In this document: positions 52,342 through 62,048 of the stretch, piece by piece
Layout: each line of letters starts with the position of its first letter
How positions within the stretch are numbered: the stretch's first letter is position 1
Assembly: GCF_035917335.1 (NCBI RefSeq)
Contig: NZ_CP109067.1
Coordinates: 3,905,001-3,969,000 of the forward strand
Source: Micromonospora sp. NBC_01813
GTDB lineage: Bacteria; Actinomycetota; Actinomycetes; Mycobacteriales; Micromonosporaceae
Reading direction: 5' to 3'
DNA length: 64,000 nt
The notes under the pieces: generated by a model
Databases searched by the model: none
Told to the model about the DNA's origin: nothing
What the model saw: only the letters and a program-made list of their open reading frames with translations
Program-made: the position numbers and the translations under genes

Positions 52342-53541
52342 TCAGCCAGTGCCAGCCAGCGCCGCCACGGTAGCCAGGCAGCCGACCACGGCCAGCCCGG
52401 CCCCGGTGACGACGAACGTCGTCACCGGCACCCGTACCCCGTACGCGTGGCATCGCTCGAACCACAACAGGGTCGCCAGCGACGCCCACGGGGTGACGAT
52501 CGCCCCCACGTTCGTGCCGATCAGCAGGGCCAACAGCCGGTCGGTGTCGCCGTAGGCGATCACCGACTCACCCGCGAGGTACGCCGGCAGGTTGTTGACC
52601 AGGTTCGACGACAGCAGCCCGGCGCCCGTTGCCCGCGCCAGGCCGACCAACCCAGGATCGGTGCCGATCAGCGCCTGCATCAACGCGGACAGCCCGAGCC
52701 GGCTGACCCCCTCCATCACCAGGAACAGCCCGGTCACCGACACCAGCAACCGCCAGGGCAGCAGCCGGGGCCGCAGCGCGTCGGGTCGGCGTACCGCGAA
52801 GGCCACGACCAGCACCACCGCGCACAGTGCGGAGGCGACCCAGAGCTCGACCTCGGCCAGCAGGATCGCGACGACGAACGTCAAACTGGCTGCGGCGGCG
52901 GCCAGGAACAGCGGCCGGTCGACCGGTACGTGCCGCAACGGCGGCACGTACCGGTCGACGCCGCGTCGACCCCGGCGCCAGAAGAAGGCCCACAGCAACG
53001 CCATGGTCACCGCCACCGAGGCCAACTGCGGCGCCCACATCCGCCCGGCGAAGCTCACCGTGGACATCCCCAGCCGGTCCATCGCCAGCAGGTTCGTCAG
53101 GTTCGACACCGGCAGCAACAGGCTGGCGGTGTTCGCCAGCCACACCGTGGTCATCGCCAGCGGGACGGCCGCGATGCCGACCCTCCGGGCCAGTGTCAGC
53201 ATCACCGGGGTGAGCAGGACCGCGGTGGTGTCCAGGTTGAGGGTGACCGTGGTGATCGTGGCGAACCCGCCGCAGAGCACGAACAGCGCCGGATAGCTGC
53301 CCGCACCCAGCCGGGCGACGCCGACCGCGAGCACGTCGAAGACCTCGGCCTGCGCGGTCAACTCGGCCAGCACGATCACCGTGGCGAGGAACGCCAGCAG
53401 CGGCGCGATCCGGCCCACGACATCGATGGCCACGCCGCCCGGCACCAGGCCCACCGCGACGCTGACCAGGCCCGCGACCAGCAGTCCGACGGCGACCAGG
53501 TCCAGCGGATGCGCCCGGTGCGGCAGGTTCACGCCCGGCAT
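52342..53541 (-). CDS. ArsB/CitM-like (SLC13 superfamily) membrane transporter
   Basis: 399 residues and about eleven membrane helices. Two half-repeats carry the superfamily's re-entrant motifs: TTVTLNLDTTAVLLTPVML in the first half and SSNLVNNLPAYLAGESV in the second, as in ArsB and related ion transporters. No arsenic-resistance partner gene (arsR, arsC) is beside it, so the substrate (arsenite, citrate or another anion) is open. ATG at 53541 is 19 bases after the CU044_5270-type gene. Confidence 0.8.
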   Translation of the reverse strand: MPGVNLPHRAHPLDLVAVGLLVAGLVSVAVGLVPGGVAIDVVGRIAPLLAFLATVIVLAELTAQAEVFDVLAVGVARLGAGSYPALFVLCGGFATITTVTLNLDTTAVLLTPVMLTLARRVGIAAVPLAMTTVWLANTASLLLPVSNLTNLLAMDRLGMSTVSFAGRMWAPQLASVAVTMALLWAFFWRRGRRGVDRYVPPLRHVPVDRPLFLAAAAASLTFVVAILLAEVELWVASALCAVVLVVAFAVRRPDALRPRLLPWRLLVSVTGLFLVMEGVSRLGLSALMQALIGTDPGLVGLARATGAGLLSSNLVNNLPAYLAGESVIAYGDTDRLLALLIGTNVGAIVTPWASLATLLWFERCHAYGVRVPVTTFVVTGAGLAVVGCLATVAALAGTG

Positions 53542-53560
53542 GGTCGCATGCGCGGCAGGA

Positions 53561-54646
53561 CTACGGCAGCTGCTTCATCTCGTCGACGACGGCCCGGGTG
53601 ACCACCGCCTTGCTGTGGCCGACCGTGCCGGCCGGGATGATGCTGTCGGACACCGCCGTGGTGTACACCGTCCGCGACCCGAGGAAGGTGTGGTCGTTCC
53701 GGTCGAAGATCCACTCGTGGCGGACGCCGGTGCCTTCCTCGACCCGGGCCACCGCGACACCGCTGCGGCCGATCGCGTCGGTCGCGTCGTCGACCAGCAG
53801 TACGCCCGGGATGGTCGCCGCCGCCCGGTAGAGCGCGGCACTCAGGTCGGCCGGCAGGTACTGCTCACCGATCAGGTCCCCGATGGTGGTGAACGCCTGG
53901 TGATCCGGGTGGTTGCCCTGGCCCCGGGTCTCGGCGTAGATCCACTCAAGCAGCGCGTCCGGATCGGTCGGCAGCGTGGTCAGCAGGTCGTACGTGACGG
54001 ACCGCACATCGCTGTCGAGGGTGATGCCGGCCGGCTCGTTCAGGCTGTCGATCAGCCAGCCGCGGTGGCCGTCCGGCGACAGCCACACCTGACGCCGGTG
54101 CAGCCCTTGGCGGACCAGGGTGGTCTCACCGGTGTCGGCGTTGTGTGATTCGTACGTGCTGGCGACCTGACTCTCGACGTAGATGAACTGGTCGGCGCGG
54201 ATCGGGCCGGTGTGTCCGGTGGCGGCGACGAGCGCGATCTCACCGAGTAGTTCGGGCGCACCGTCGGGGCTGCCGGCGTCGGGGTCGGCGACGTACGCCG
54301 GGCCTGCGGCCAGCCCGTTACCAGAGCCGCCGACCGGACCGGTCTGACTGGCCGGATCACCGCCGGGGTTCAGCGCCACACCGACGACGATCAAGCCGGC
54401 CAGCGCGGTGGCGACGGTCGGCACCGCGATGGCCAGCCGGGGCAGCCGCCACCGAGTGCGGGCCGGCGCGGCCGGCGCTGGGCCCGTTGCCGCCGACGCG
54501 GTACGGGTCTCTTGGTCGATCATGGTCATCAGCTGCTCCCGGTGAAAGTGGTGACGTCCGGCCGGCAGGTCCCGGGCGGGCGGCGGCCCGAGCGGGGCGT
54601 CGAGCTGCCGACCGGCTTCCTCGGGGCGGGTTCCGTTGATCCTCAT
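53561..54646 (-). CDS. CU044_5270-type membrane protein, probable partner of the ECF sigma factor
   Basis: 361 residues. A cytoplasmic N-terminus of about 70 residues, one membrane helix about 73-97 (LAIAVPTVATALAGLIVVGVAL), and an outer domain of about 260 residues with VESQVASTYESHNADTGETTLVRQGLHRRQVWLSPDGHRGWL. It belongs to the CU044_5270 family often coded next to ECF sigma genes. ATG at 54646 overlaps the sigma stop (ATGA). By place and layout it probably acts like an anti-sigma factor, though no zinc HxxxCxxC motif is present. Confidence 0.78.
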   Translation of the reverse strand: MRINGTRPEEAGRQLDAPLGPPPARDLPAGRHHFHREQLMTMIDQETRTASAATGPAPAAPARTRWRLPRLAIAVPTVATALAGLIVVGVALNPGGDPASQTGPVGGSGNGLAAGPAYVADPDAGSPDGAPELLGEIALVAATGHTGPIRADQFIYVESQVASTYESHNADTGETTLVRQGLHRRQVWLSPDGHRGWLIDSLNEPAGITLDSDVRSVTYDLLTTLPTDPDALLEWIYAETRGQGNHPDHQAFTTIGDLIGEQYLPADLSAALYRAAATIPGVLLVDDATDAIGRSGVAVARVEEGTGVRHEWIFDRNDHTFLGSRTVYTTAVSDSIIPAGTVGHSKAVVTRAVVDEMKQLP

Positions 54647-55296
54647 CGGATTCCCTCCGTGACGGTCCGTGCCGCAGGATTGCGGTTGCCTATTACCTGT
54701 CCGGGCAGCGGTGCGGGTTCCATCCTCTCGGCGAGGTGCTGTTGCGGCGCGTCGAGCAGGTCGCGCAGTTTGCGTCGGGCGCGGGACAGCCGCGACCGTA
54801 CGGTGCCGATCGGTACGCCGAGCGCCGCAGCCGCCGTGGCGTAGTCCAACTCCTCCCACAGGCAGAGGGTGACCACCTCGCGTTCCGGCCGGCGCAGGGT
54901 CGCCAGCGCGCCCAGCACCTGGCCGAGCCGTCGGTCGTCGTCGAGCCGGCGGCCGACGTCGTCGGCGTGGTCGGCGACGCTGCCACCGCCGGCCGCTTCG
55001 GCGGTGGCGTACGCGCAGACCGCCGCCCGGTAGCGCCGGTTGCTCCGCTGGGCGTTACGGGCCACGTTGGTGGCGATGCCGAGCAGCCAGGCCCGCAGCG
55101 AGCCACCGTCGGCGTCGATGCGTGCCCGCAGCCGCCAGGCCTGCAGGAACGTCGTCGACATCACGTCCTCGGCGCTCGCCCAGTCGGCCGTCAACCGGAA
55201 CGCGTGGTTGTACACCGTCTTCGCGTACCGGTCGAAAAGCTCGCCGAAGGCGGCGGGTTCACCGGCCCGTGCCCGGGCACGTAGGTCCGTCGTCAT
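54643..55296 (-). CDS. ECF-type RNA polymerase sigma factor
   Basis: 217 residues. Region 2 about 15-85 (FDRYAKTVYNHAFRLTADWASAEDVMSTTFLQAW) and region 4 about 125-180 (LATLRRPEREVVTLCLWEELDYATAAAALGVPIGTVRSRLSRARRKL) are clear. It would direct RNA polymerase to a small regulon, probably including itself. ATG at 55296 is preferred to TTG at 55302. GGGAAC upstream (about 55327-55332 on the minus strand) is a possible ECF -35 box, but I cannot see a firm -10. The coupled downstream gene is the likely anti-sigma partner. Confidence 0.87.
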   Translation of the reverse strand: MTTDLRARARAGEPAAFGELFDRYAKTVYNHAFRLTADWASAEDVMSTTFLQAWRLRARIDADGGSLRAWLLGIATNVARNAQRSNRRYRAAVCAYATAEAAGGGSVADHADDVGRRLDDDRRLGQVLGALATLRRPEREVVTLCLWEELDYATAAAALGVPIGTVRSRLSRARRKLRDLLDAPQQHLAERMEPAPLPGQVIGNRNPAARTVTEGIR

Positions 55297-55388
55297 GCCC
55301 AATGTCTGTCCGCTCCCGCCACCCGAGTTCCCACCCAGCCGATAGATGATCGCCGGCGGGTCCGCGGCCCGTGTGTCAGGATCGCGTC

Positions 55389-55898
55389 GTGGCAGTCATC
55401 GAGGTCGTCGTAGGCGACATCACCCGCGAGGACGTGGACGCCATCGTCACCGCCGCGAACGAGTCACTGCTCGGTGGCGGCGGTGTCGACGGAGCCGTCC
55501 ACCGTGCGGCCGGCCCTCGCCTGGCGCAGGCCGGCGGCGCGATCGGCCCCTGCGCGCCCGGTGACGCGATGGCGACCGCGGCGTTCGACCTCGACCCGCC
55601 GGTGCGGCACGTCATCCACACGGTCGGGCCAATCTGGGAGGACGGCGACCAGGGCGAGGCCGACGTACTGGCGTCCTGCTACCGGCGCAGCCTACGGGTC
55701 GCCGACGAACTCGGCGCCCGGACGGTGGCCTTCCCCGCCATCGCCACCGGCGTGTACGGCTTCCCGGCCGACCTGGCCGCCCGGATCGCCGTCTCGACGA
55801 TCGCGGCCACCCCGACCGACGTCGAGCGGATCCGACTGGTCGCCTTCGACGAAGCCACCGCGACGCATCTGCGGTCAGCGCTGGCCACCATCGGCTGA
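55389..55898 (+). CDS. Macro-domain O-acetyl-ADP-ribose deacetylase
   Basis: 169 residues, one macro domain. [37 protein letters not shown] gives the ADP-ribose pocket with the catalytic Asn/Asp, [11 protein letters not shown] the second loop, and [12 protein letters not shown] the third. These enzymes remove ADP-ribose from proteins or deacetylate O-acetyl-ADP-ribose. GTG at 55389 begins the fold; GTG at 55371 is possible. It converges on the HEAT-repeat gene with a single base between the stops. Confidence 0.9.
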   Translation: MAVIEVVVGDITREDVDAIVTAANESLLGGGGVDGAVHRAAGPRLAQAGGAIGPCAPGDAMATAAFDLDPPVRHVIHTVGPIWEDGDQGEADVLASCYRRSLRVADELGARTVAFPAIATGVYGFPADLAARIAVSTIAATPTDVERIRLVAFDEATATHLRSALATIG

Positions 55899-55899
55899 C

Positions 55900-57942
55900 T
55901 CAGCGACCACGCAGGCCAGCGATCACGTTTCTGATGTGGTCCTGGAACAGTTCGTCGGCCCACACGACATCGTCGGCGGTGCCAGCGACGGCGGACCGTT
56001 CGTCGCGATCGAGAAGTGCTTCCAGAGCGGGGATCGTCTCGACCGCCCGCAGCTCCAGGATCGCCGCCGGACCGAACCGGCCGCCGTGGTCGGCGATCCC
56101 GCAGCTGAGCGGTTCAGCCAACTCCGCGACCGGTACGCCGAGTCGCACGAGGGCACGAGCGGCGGAGAGTCTGCTCCAGCGGTCACCGAGCCGGTCCCGT
56201 AGCGGCCCTTCCAGGTAGGCAACCGCGGCCGGGGATGTCTGCGCCAGGTCCGCGACAAGGTCTGCGGCGTGGCTCGCGGGGGTGCGGCCGGCAACGAGTA
56301 CGGCTTGCACTGTCGGCAGCACGCCGGCCGGCCCGGACACCGCCGCGACCACCCGGGCGGCCAGGACCTGCCGGTCCCGCTGCGGATGGACCGGGTCGGC
56401 CTGCCCGGTCAGATAGGGCGTGGCCACAGGCAGCAGCGGCGCTAGCGTCTCGCCGAGCTCGCTGAGCTCCGGTACGGGCAGCCCGGGGGCCCGCGCAGCG
56501 CCCGCGAAGATGACGTGCAGCGCGGCGAGCACCGCGTCGGGGTCAGCGGTGAACCGGTGGACGGCCAGGGCTGCTCGAAGATCACCGTCGTCAACCGCTC
56601 GGGTCCGCCAGTGCGCAACGGCAGCCGCGTCGTCGTACCCGAGCGTCAGCAGCGCCTGTGCGATCCGCGGGCCCGCCAGCGGCAGGGCGGCGACCAGGTG
56701 CGGAACAAGTTCGGCGGCGTCCGTCCCCCAGTGCGCGACCATCGGGGCAAGCACCTCGGCGGCTGCCGGCCGGGTGGCCAGCCCTTGCCGCACCCCCGCC
56801 AGCACGTCGGGGGTGAACCGGATCGCACCGGGCTTGATCGTGCCGGGCATGGACCGGAACTCGCGGCCCTGGGCGGCCGCCTCGCACACCGGTTCGACCC
56901 AGCGGGGGTCACCGAGCCGCTGCAGTGTCTCGACCGCCTGGAACTCGACGGTGAATCCGCGACTCTCGGTGGTCTGGGCAAGCCGTGCGGCGATATCGGC
57001 CAGCGCGTCGGCGAACTGTCCCGCCGCGTTACCTGCCTGCCGCAGCACGCGCACGACACCCTGACGCACCTCAGGCTCCGGATCGTCGAGCAGCGGTGCC
57101 ACCAGCGGCACGAACACCGCCGGCGCCGACCGCTGGGCGTCGCACCGGACGCACACCGCCCACAGTCCGGCGCTACGAGTCTCGGGGTTGCTGGATCGCA
57201 GCATCTGCTCGACGACGGAGACCGCCACCGGGACGGGAGGCACCACCACGACCTCCTCCGACCACATGCCGCCGCGAGCCCAGGCGTAGGCGACGGCAGC
57301 TTCGTCGTCGATCGCCGCCACCAGAGCAGGGATGGTCCCCAGCGGCCAGTCGAGGCCGGCGCGGAGCAACGCCAACGCGGCGGCCGCCCGGACCGCTGGA
57401 TCGCCGTGCAGGGCGGCAGCGCGCAGCACCGGTTCGGCGACACCGGCATCCCGCTCGCCCAGAGCGAGGGCCAACGACGCACGCGCTGCCGGATCGTCCT
57501 CGACCGTCCACCGCCGCCACAACGGTTCGGCGGACACACCTGCCCTCGCGGCGGCGTACGCTGCGGCTTCGCGGACCTGCGGGTCGTCATCGTCGATCAA
57601 GGCCGTCAGCTGGTCCAGTTGGGCGGTGACTGCTGCCCGTACCTGCGCGAAGTCGTCGTCGTAGGCATGTCGGTCATCGGCCAGCATGCCCAGCATCCAG
57701 GTCAAGTCGGCCCGCTGATGCGTGGCTGATGTGGCAAGTTCCGCGAGAAACGGCACCGCCGTCACCGTGGCCGGGTAGACCGAACCTTGGTGGAAGATAC
57801 TGCCGTGCAGGTTGGAGAGTGCCTGCGACGCGAGGTCGCTGTCTGGCGAACCCGCCTGTCGTAGCAGCTCAGGGGTGTCGTGTGCAGCGCCGTACGCATG
57901 CGAGAGTTCACCCCAGGCAACCGCGTCAAGGCCATCGAGCAC
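55900..57942 (-). CDS. Large HEAT-repeat protein
   Basis: 680 residues, an almost unbroken array of helix pairs. PBS-lyase-type HEAT units are clear at about 95-230 (DDDPQVREAAAYAAARAG, DDPAARASLALALGE, GDPAVRAAAALALLRAG), about 285-315 (DDPEPEVRQGVVRVLRQAG) and near the C-terminus (RWSRLSAARALVRLGV). There is no signal peptide or catalytic motif. Such solenoids usually bind protein partners. GTG at 57942 is used. It is not overlapped by neighbours and I see no hint of its partner. Confidence 0.78.
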   Translation of the reverse strand: MLDGLDAVAWGELSHAYGAAHDTPELLRQAGSPDSDLASQALSNLHGSIFHQGSVYPATVTAVPFLAELATSATHQRADLTWMLGMLADDRHAYDDDFAQVRAAVTAQLDQLTALIDDDDPQVREAAAYAAARAGVSAEPLWRRWTVEDDPAARASLALALGERDAGVAEPVLRAAALHGDPAVRAAAALALLRAGLDWPLGTIPALVAAIDDEAAVAYAWARGGMWSEEVVVVPPVPVAVSVVEQMLRSSNPETRSAGLWAVCVRCDAQRSAPAVFVPLVAPLLDDPEPEVRQGVVRVLRQAGNAAGQFADALADIAARLAQTTESRGFTVEFQAVETLQRLGDPRWVEPVCEAAAQGREFRSMPGTIKPGAIRFTPDVLAGVRQGLATRPAAAEVLAPMVAHWGTDAAELVPHLVAALPLAGPRIAQALLTLGYDDAAAVAHWRTRAVDDGDLRAALAVHRFTADPDAVLAALHVIFAGAARAPGLPVPELSELGETLAPLLPVATPYLTGQADPVHPQRDRQVLAARVVAAVSGPAGVLPTVQAVLVAGRTPASHAADLVADLAQTSPAAVAYLEGPLRDRLGDRWSRLSAARALVRLGVPVAELAEPLSCGIADHGGRFGPAAILELRAVETIPALEALLDRDERSAVAGTADDVVWADELFQDHIRNVIAGLRGR

Positions 57943-58054
57943 CGGCGTAGCCTACGTGTCCGCCCGTCGCGCCGAGCATACGGTGACCCCGGCACGGCGG
58001 CCTGCCCGCCGGGTCCCGAGCGACGGGATCACCAGTCACCTCGGGCGGATTCGC

Positions 58055-58714
58055 TCAGCGCAGCAGATAGCCCACGCCGCGTACGGTGTGCACGACCGGT
58101 GGCTGGCCGAGTTTGCGGCGCAGTTGCGCGACGACGACCTCGAGCACGTTGGAGACCGGTGGAACGAGTTCGTCCCAGGCGACGGCGGTCAGTTCGTCGC
58201 GGCGCACCGGCCGACCCGCCTCGGTCATCAACCGGTGGAGCACTGCGAACTCCTTCGCCGTCAGGTGCAGCGCCGTGCCGGCCCGCTGGGCTTCGTGGCG
58301 GCCCGGGTCCAGCTCGATGTCGGCGTGCCGGAGCACCGGAGCACTGCCAGTGCCGCCGAGCCGGCACAGGCTGCGTACCCGGACGACCAACTCAGCCACC
58401 GCGAACGGCTTGATCAGGTAGTCGTCGCCCCAGGCAAGGCCGTCGACCCGGTCGCTCACCGCGTCGCGGGCGGTGAGGAACAGCACGGGTACGGGCCAAC
58501 CGTCCCGGCGGCGGCCCGCCACGTAGCGCAGGGAGTCACCCGCAGGCAGGATCCGGTCGAACACGGCGCAGTCGTAGGAGTTGACGCTCAACGCCTCGTC
58601 CGCCTGTGGGAGGTCGACGACGGTGTCCACCGCGAATCCCGCGCCGCGCAGCGACGCGTCGACCGCCAACCGCAGCGAGTCGTCGTCCTCAGTGATCAGT
58701 ACCCGCACATCCAC
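58055..58714 (-). CDS. OmpR-type response regulator without an adjacent kinase on its strand
   Basis: 219 residues. The receiver domain, about 1-120, has acidic residues EDDD at 9-12, phospho-acceptor Asp53 (CAVFDRILP) and the Lys in YLIKPF. The winged-helix effector is about 125-217 (LTAKEFAVLHRLMTEAGRPVRRDEL, VVVAQLRRKLG, VHTVRGVGYLLR). It closely resembles the regulator at 61314-62048 but lacks one residue before GDDYL. It lies 35 bases after the LuxR-type gene and is probably the third gene of an AfsR-LuxR-OmpR run. The kinase at 62045-63295 may serve both. Confidence 0.88.
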   Translation of the reverse strand: MDVRVLITEDDDSLRLAVDASLRGAGFAVDTVVDLPQADEALSVNSYDCAVFDRILPAGDSLRYVAGRRRDGWPVPVLFLTARDAVSDRVDGLAWGDDYLIKPFAVAELVVRVRSLCRLGGTGSAPVLRHADIELDPGRHEAQRAGTALHLTAKEFAVLHRLMTEAGRPVRRDELTAVAWDELVPPVSNVLEVVVAQLRRKLGQPPVVHTVRGVGYLLR

Positions 58715-58749
58715 CGATGGTAGTCGCCCGGGCCGGGCCGGTTTGCGCC

Positions 58750-59478
58750 TCAGCCGGCCAGCCGCGCCAGCCAGCCCCGGTCGGCGGCCTTCACTCCTGC
58801 CTGGAACCGGCTCCGTGCGCCCAGTCGATTCATTATCGCGGACATCAGGCGGCGGACGGTGCGGACCGAGACACCCAGGCGCGCCGCGGCCGCCTCGTCG
58901 GTCCAGCCCGAGGAGAGCAGTGCGAGCAGTTCTCGCTCGCGGTCGGTCAGCTCGGGGCAGTCCGGCAGGCCGGAAGCGACGAGGGGCACCGCTGCCGGCC
59001 AGACGAGCTCGAAGAGCTCGATGATCGTGCCGACCACGCTGGGCAGCCGGAAAACCGCGACCCCGCCCAGCCGACCGTCGTGCCGCTCGTTGGGAAGTAC
59101 GGCCAGCGCATCGTCCACCACGATCGCGGTCATCGGCACCTCGGGCAGGGTGCGCACCTCGGCGCCGGCGAGGGCGAGGCTGCCCAGGCGGGTGGCCAGC
59201 CCAGGAATGCTGCGGGCCCGGTCCGGGATGAGCGTCCGGTACCGGACGCCCCGCCGCAGGTTGTGGTAGTCGACCCGGCGCAGGGTGCCGATGAGGTCTC
59301 CCGGTGTGCCGTACGACGAACTGGTGATGACGACGGTGCGGGTGGCTGCCGACAGCGCCGCCTCGATCCCGGCGTGGGTCGGTGCTTGGGTCGGTGCCAC
59401 CGGCCGCGTCCGGGTGGTGAGTACCGACAGGGCGGCGGGCTGCGGGTCACGGGTGCTCGACGGAAACTGGGTGGTCAC
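58750..59478 (-). CDS. LuxR-type HTH regulator
   Basis: 242 residues. The C-terminal HTH, about 175-240, reads CPELTDRERELLALLSSGWTDEAAAARLGVSVRTVRRLMSAIMNRLG, a LuxR/NarL signature. The N-terminal part (about 30-170) contains VVITSSSYGTPGDLIGTLRRVDYHNLRRGVRYRTLIPD and VPMTAIVVDDALAVLP, like the PLD-type TrmB-like effector region in regulators of this sort. GTG at 59478 follows a GGAGAAAC site. It starts 11 bases after the AfsR-like stop, so the two are cotranscribed. Its signal is unknown. Confidence 0.83.
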   Translation of the reverse strand: MTTQFPSSTRDPQPAALSVLTTRTRPVAPTQAPTHAGIEAALSAATRTVVITSSSYGTPGDLIGTLRRVDYHNLRRGVRYRTLIPDRARSIPGLATRLGSLALAGAEVRTLPEVPMTAIVVDDALAVLPNERHDGRLGGVAVFRLPSVVGTIIELFELVWPAAVPLVASGLPDCPELTDRERELLALLSSGWTDEAAAARLGVSVRTVRRLMSAIMNRLGARSRFQAGVKAADRGWLARLAG

Positions 59479-59489
59479 GAAGTTTCTCC

Positions 59490-61229
59490 TCACGCGACGC
59501 GGCGGTGGCCGCGTGGTCCTGGCCCCGACCGGGTGGCCACCGGTCCGGCGCACCGGGCCAGGTGCCGGACCAGTGGGTGACTGCGGTATCGCTCGGGTGT
59601 GGCTGCCTCCAGCAAGCCAAGATCCACCAGCGTCTCCAGTGCCGACCTGGCTGCGGTGACGGTGACGCCGGTGGCTGGCGCGACGTCGGTGGCGCCGAAC
59701 TCCTCGGGCAGTTCGCCCAGTGCCCGCCAGACGGTCGAGTCCGGTTCGGCCAGGCTGGCGCAGGTGTCGGTGATCGAGCGCCGGGTGACGTCGGTCAACG
59801 CCCCGCACGGGTCCACGTCCAATTCCTCGGCGAGTCGCTGGACGGTCCACCCGGGCCGGGACCGCAGCCGGGCGGCGGCGTCGCGCAGTGCGGCCGGCAG
59901 GCCTCCGCACCGGCGTGCCACGGCGCGCAGCAGCGGTTGCGCCGCGATGCCGCGCGGGCCGGCCGCCGCCAGGAAGAGCGCGACGGCGTCGGGCTCGGGC
60001 AGCGGGCGCAGCCCGATCCGAAACGCGCCGTCGACGTCCCAGGCCCGGCTCCTGGTGGTCACAAGGGTGAGGCAGCCGGGCGTGCCGGGCAGCAGCGGTG
60101 CCAACTCGCCGCTGCCGGCAACGCCGTCGAGCACCAGCAGCACCCGGCGACCGGCCAGCTCGGAGCGCCACAGTGCGGCCCGTTCGGCCAGGTCCGACGG
60201 AATCGCCGCCGCCGGCAGACCGATGCCGCGGAGCAGCCGGTCCAGCCCGGCGGCCACGACCGGGCAGCCCTGCCGGCCGGAGATGTCCAGATAGAACTGC
60301 CCGTCCGGGTAGGCCGGTGCCAGCCGGTGGGCGGCGGACACCGCGAAGGCCGTCTTTCCGACGCCGGCCATGCCCTCGACCAACGCCACGGACGCCGGGC
60401 CGGTCACGGCGCGCAGCACCGCTGCGAGCTCGCGATCCCGGCCGATCAGCGACAGCACCTGCCTGGGTAGTTCCCGGCGCACCCGCTCGGCCGGGGCCGG
60501 GCCGCGCAACCGCTGGTACGCACCGGTCAGCGCGGCACCCGGGCCGACCCCGAGCTCGTCGTGCAGGATCTCGCAGGCCTGCCGATAGGCGCCGAGGGCC
60601 TCGTCCCGTCGACCGGCGACGTGCAGCACCCGCACCAGGCGTACCCATGCTTCTTCCCGCAGCGGGGCCTGCGCGGTGACGGCCCGCAGGATCGCGGCCG
60701 CCTCCTCGGCGTGTCCGAGCGCGACCCGGGTCTCGGCGAGGTGTTCGCGCAGCTCGAGGTGCAGCTGTTCGAGCTGGGTCGCCACGGCCCCGGCGGTGCC
60801 GGTGTCGAGTCCGCCGAACGGGCGTCCGCGCCACAGCCCCAGGGCCTGCTCCAGCAGCGCCGCGACCGCGCCCGGTGCCCCGTCCGTGGTGGCCCGCCGC
60901 ACCTGCGCGGCGAGTTCGACGAGCCGGTCGGTGTCCGTCTCACCCGCCGCCACGCTGAGCCGGTACATGCCGGGTCGGCTCGCCAACCGGGAGGCTCCGC
61001 TGTCGGATAGCAGCTGGCGAAGCCGCCAGGCGTACGTCTTCAGGTTGGCGCGCGCCGACGTGGGCGCGGCCTGTTGCGGCCAGACGGCATCGATCAACTC
61101 GTCTGTGGTCACCCAGGCGTTAGGCTGCAGGAGCAAGGTTGCCAGCAGGAGCGCGGGCTTGCCCGTGACCGGCCGGGGAGCCGTCGCACCGCTGTGGACC
61201 TCAAGGGGCCCCAAGACATGAAACAGCAC
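59490..61229 (-). CDS. AfsR/SARP-type transcriptional activator with ATPase domain
   Basis: 579 residues. An OmpR-like DNA-binding domain about 1-90 (LLATLLLQPNAWVTTDELIDAVWPQQAAPTSARANLKTYAWRLRQLL), a BTAD domain about 95-245, and an NB-ARC ATPase about 255-500 with Walker A GMAGVGKTA near 287 and Walker B VLLVLDG. A helical end follows, but the C-terminal TPR array of full AfsR is absent. SARP-type proteins usually switch on secondary-metabolite genes; no biosynthetic cluster is visible in this window. GTG at 61229 lies 84 bases from the divergent response-regulator gene. Confidence 0.88.
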   Translation of the reverse strand: MLFHVLGPLEVHSGATAPRPVTGKPALLLATLLLQPNAWVTTDELIDAVWPQQAAPTSARANLKTYAWRLRQLLSDSGASRLASRPGMYRLSVAAGETDTDRLVELAAQVRRATTDGAPGAVAALLEQALGLWRGRPFGGLDTGTAGAVATQLEQLHLELREHLAETRVALGHAEEAAAILRAVTAQAPLREEAWVRLVRVLHVAGRRDEALGAYRQACEILHDELGVGPGAALTGAYQRLRGPAPAERVRRELPRQVLSLIGRDRELAAVLRAVTGPASVALVEGMAGVGKTAFAVSAAHRLAPAYPDGQFYLDISGRQGCPVVAAGLDRLLRGIGLPAAAIPSDLAERAALWRSELAGRRVLLVLDGVAGSGELAPLLPGTPGCLTLVTTRSRAWDVDGAFRIGLRPLPEPDAVALFLAAAGPRGIAAQPLLRAVARRCGGLPAALRDAAARLRSRPGWTVQRLAEELDVDPCGALTDVTRRSITDTCASLAEPDSTVWRALGELPEEFGATDVAPATGVTVTAARSALETLVDLGLLEAATPERYRSHPLVRHLARCAGPVATRSGPGPRGHRRVA

Positions 61230-61313
61230 CGTCCCCGCATCCTCCCGCTCGCGTTCGCGGCGGCCGATGGCCCCGCGTCATCACCACGATCGACCCTCGG
61301 ACCTGAGGTTGCG

Positions 61314-62048
61314 ATGACACGCGTCGGCGGCCGTCGCCCGGACCCCGGCGGACCGGGCGACGCGGGCGACCCGCCGCAGGTGATCGTGGTCGAGGACGAC
61401 GCCGACCTGCGGCTGGCGGTGACGGCGGATCTGGCCGGCGCGGGCCTGGGTGTCGACGAGGCGGCGGACATCGCCACCGCCGATGTGGCCCTGTCCGCCG
61501 GTGGCTACGACTGCGTCGTCTTCGACCGGATGCTGCCCGACGGCGATTCTGTCCACTACGTGCAGCGGCGGCGGCAGGACGGCTGGTCGGTGCCGGTGCT
61601 GTTCCTCACCGCCCGCGACAGCCTCGCCGACCGGGTCGTCGGCTTCGAGCACGGCGGCGACGACTACCTGGTCAAGCCGTTCGCGTTGGCGGAGCTGACC
61701 TCTCGGGTGCTCGCCCTCTGCCGGCGGTCCGGGCTCGGCCGACCATCGATACTGCGCCATGCCGATCTGGTGGTCGACTGCGCCCGCCGGCAGGTACGCC
61801 GGGCCGGTGTGCTGCTCAGCCTGACCGCCAAGGAGTTCGCCGTGCTGGAGTACCTGATGACCCGGCCCGAGCAGGCGGTGGGGCGGGACGAGTTGATCGA
61901 GCACTGCTGGGACTCCAGCACCGACCCGATGTCCAACGTCGTGGACGTGGTGGTGCGTCGGCTGCGCGGCAAGCTCCGCGAGCCGGAACTGGTCCACACC
62001 CTGCGAGGCCGCGGCTACCGGCTTTCCGGTCCGCATCCGCCGGCATGA
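61314..62048 (+). CDS. OmpR-type response regulator paired with a histidine kinase
   Basis: 244 residues. Receiver about 18-140 with VEDDADLRLAV, phospho-acceptor Asp71 (CVVFDRMLPDGDS), and GGDDYLVKPFALAEL. The winged-helix effector is about 148-240 (SLTAKEFAVLEYLMTRPEQAVGRDEL, VVVRRLRGKLREPELVHTLRGRGYRL). ATG at 61314 follows a GAGG site; upstream frame is not coding. The kinase start overlaps its stop (ATGA at 62045), so the two form a genuine two-component pair. It resembles the orphan regulator at 58055. Confidence 0.9.
   Translation: MTRVGGRRPDPGGPGDAGDPPQVIVVEDDADLRLAVTADLAGAGLGVDEAADIATADVALSAGGYDCVVFDRMLPDGDSVHYVQRRRQDGWSVPVLFLTARDSLADRVVGFEHGGDDYLVKPFALAELTSRVLALCRRSGLGRPSILRHADLVVDCARRQVRRAGVLLSLTAKEFAVLEYLMTRPEQAVGRDELIEHCWDSSTDPMSNVVDVVVRRLRGKLREPELVHTLRGRGYRLSGPHPPA

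Noticed and set aside
52342-53541. An arsenic-resistance operon
   Set aside because: The transporter is ArsB-like in motifs, but no arsR, arsC or other arsenic gene lies nearby, so the pathway claim is not supported.
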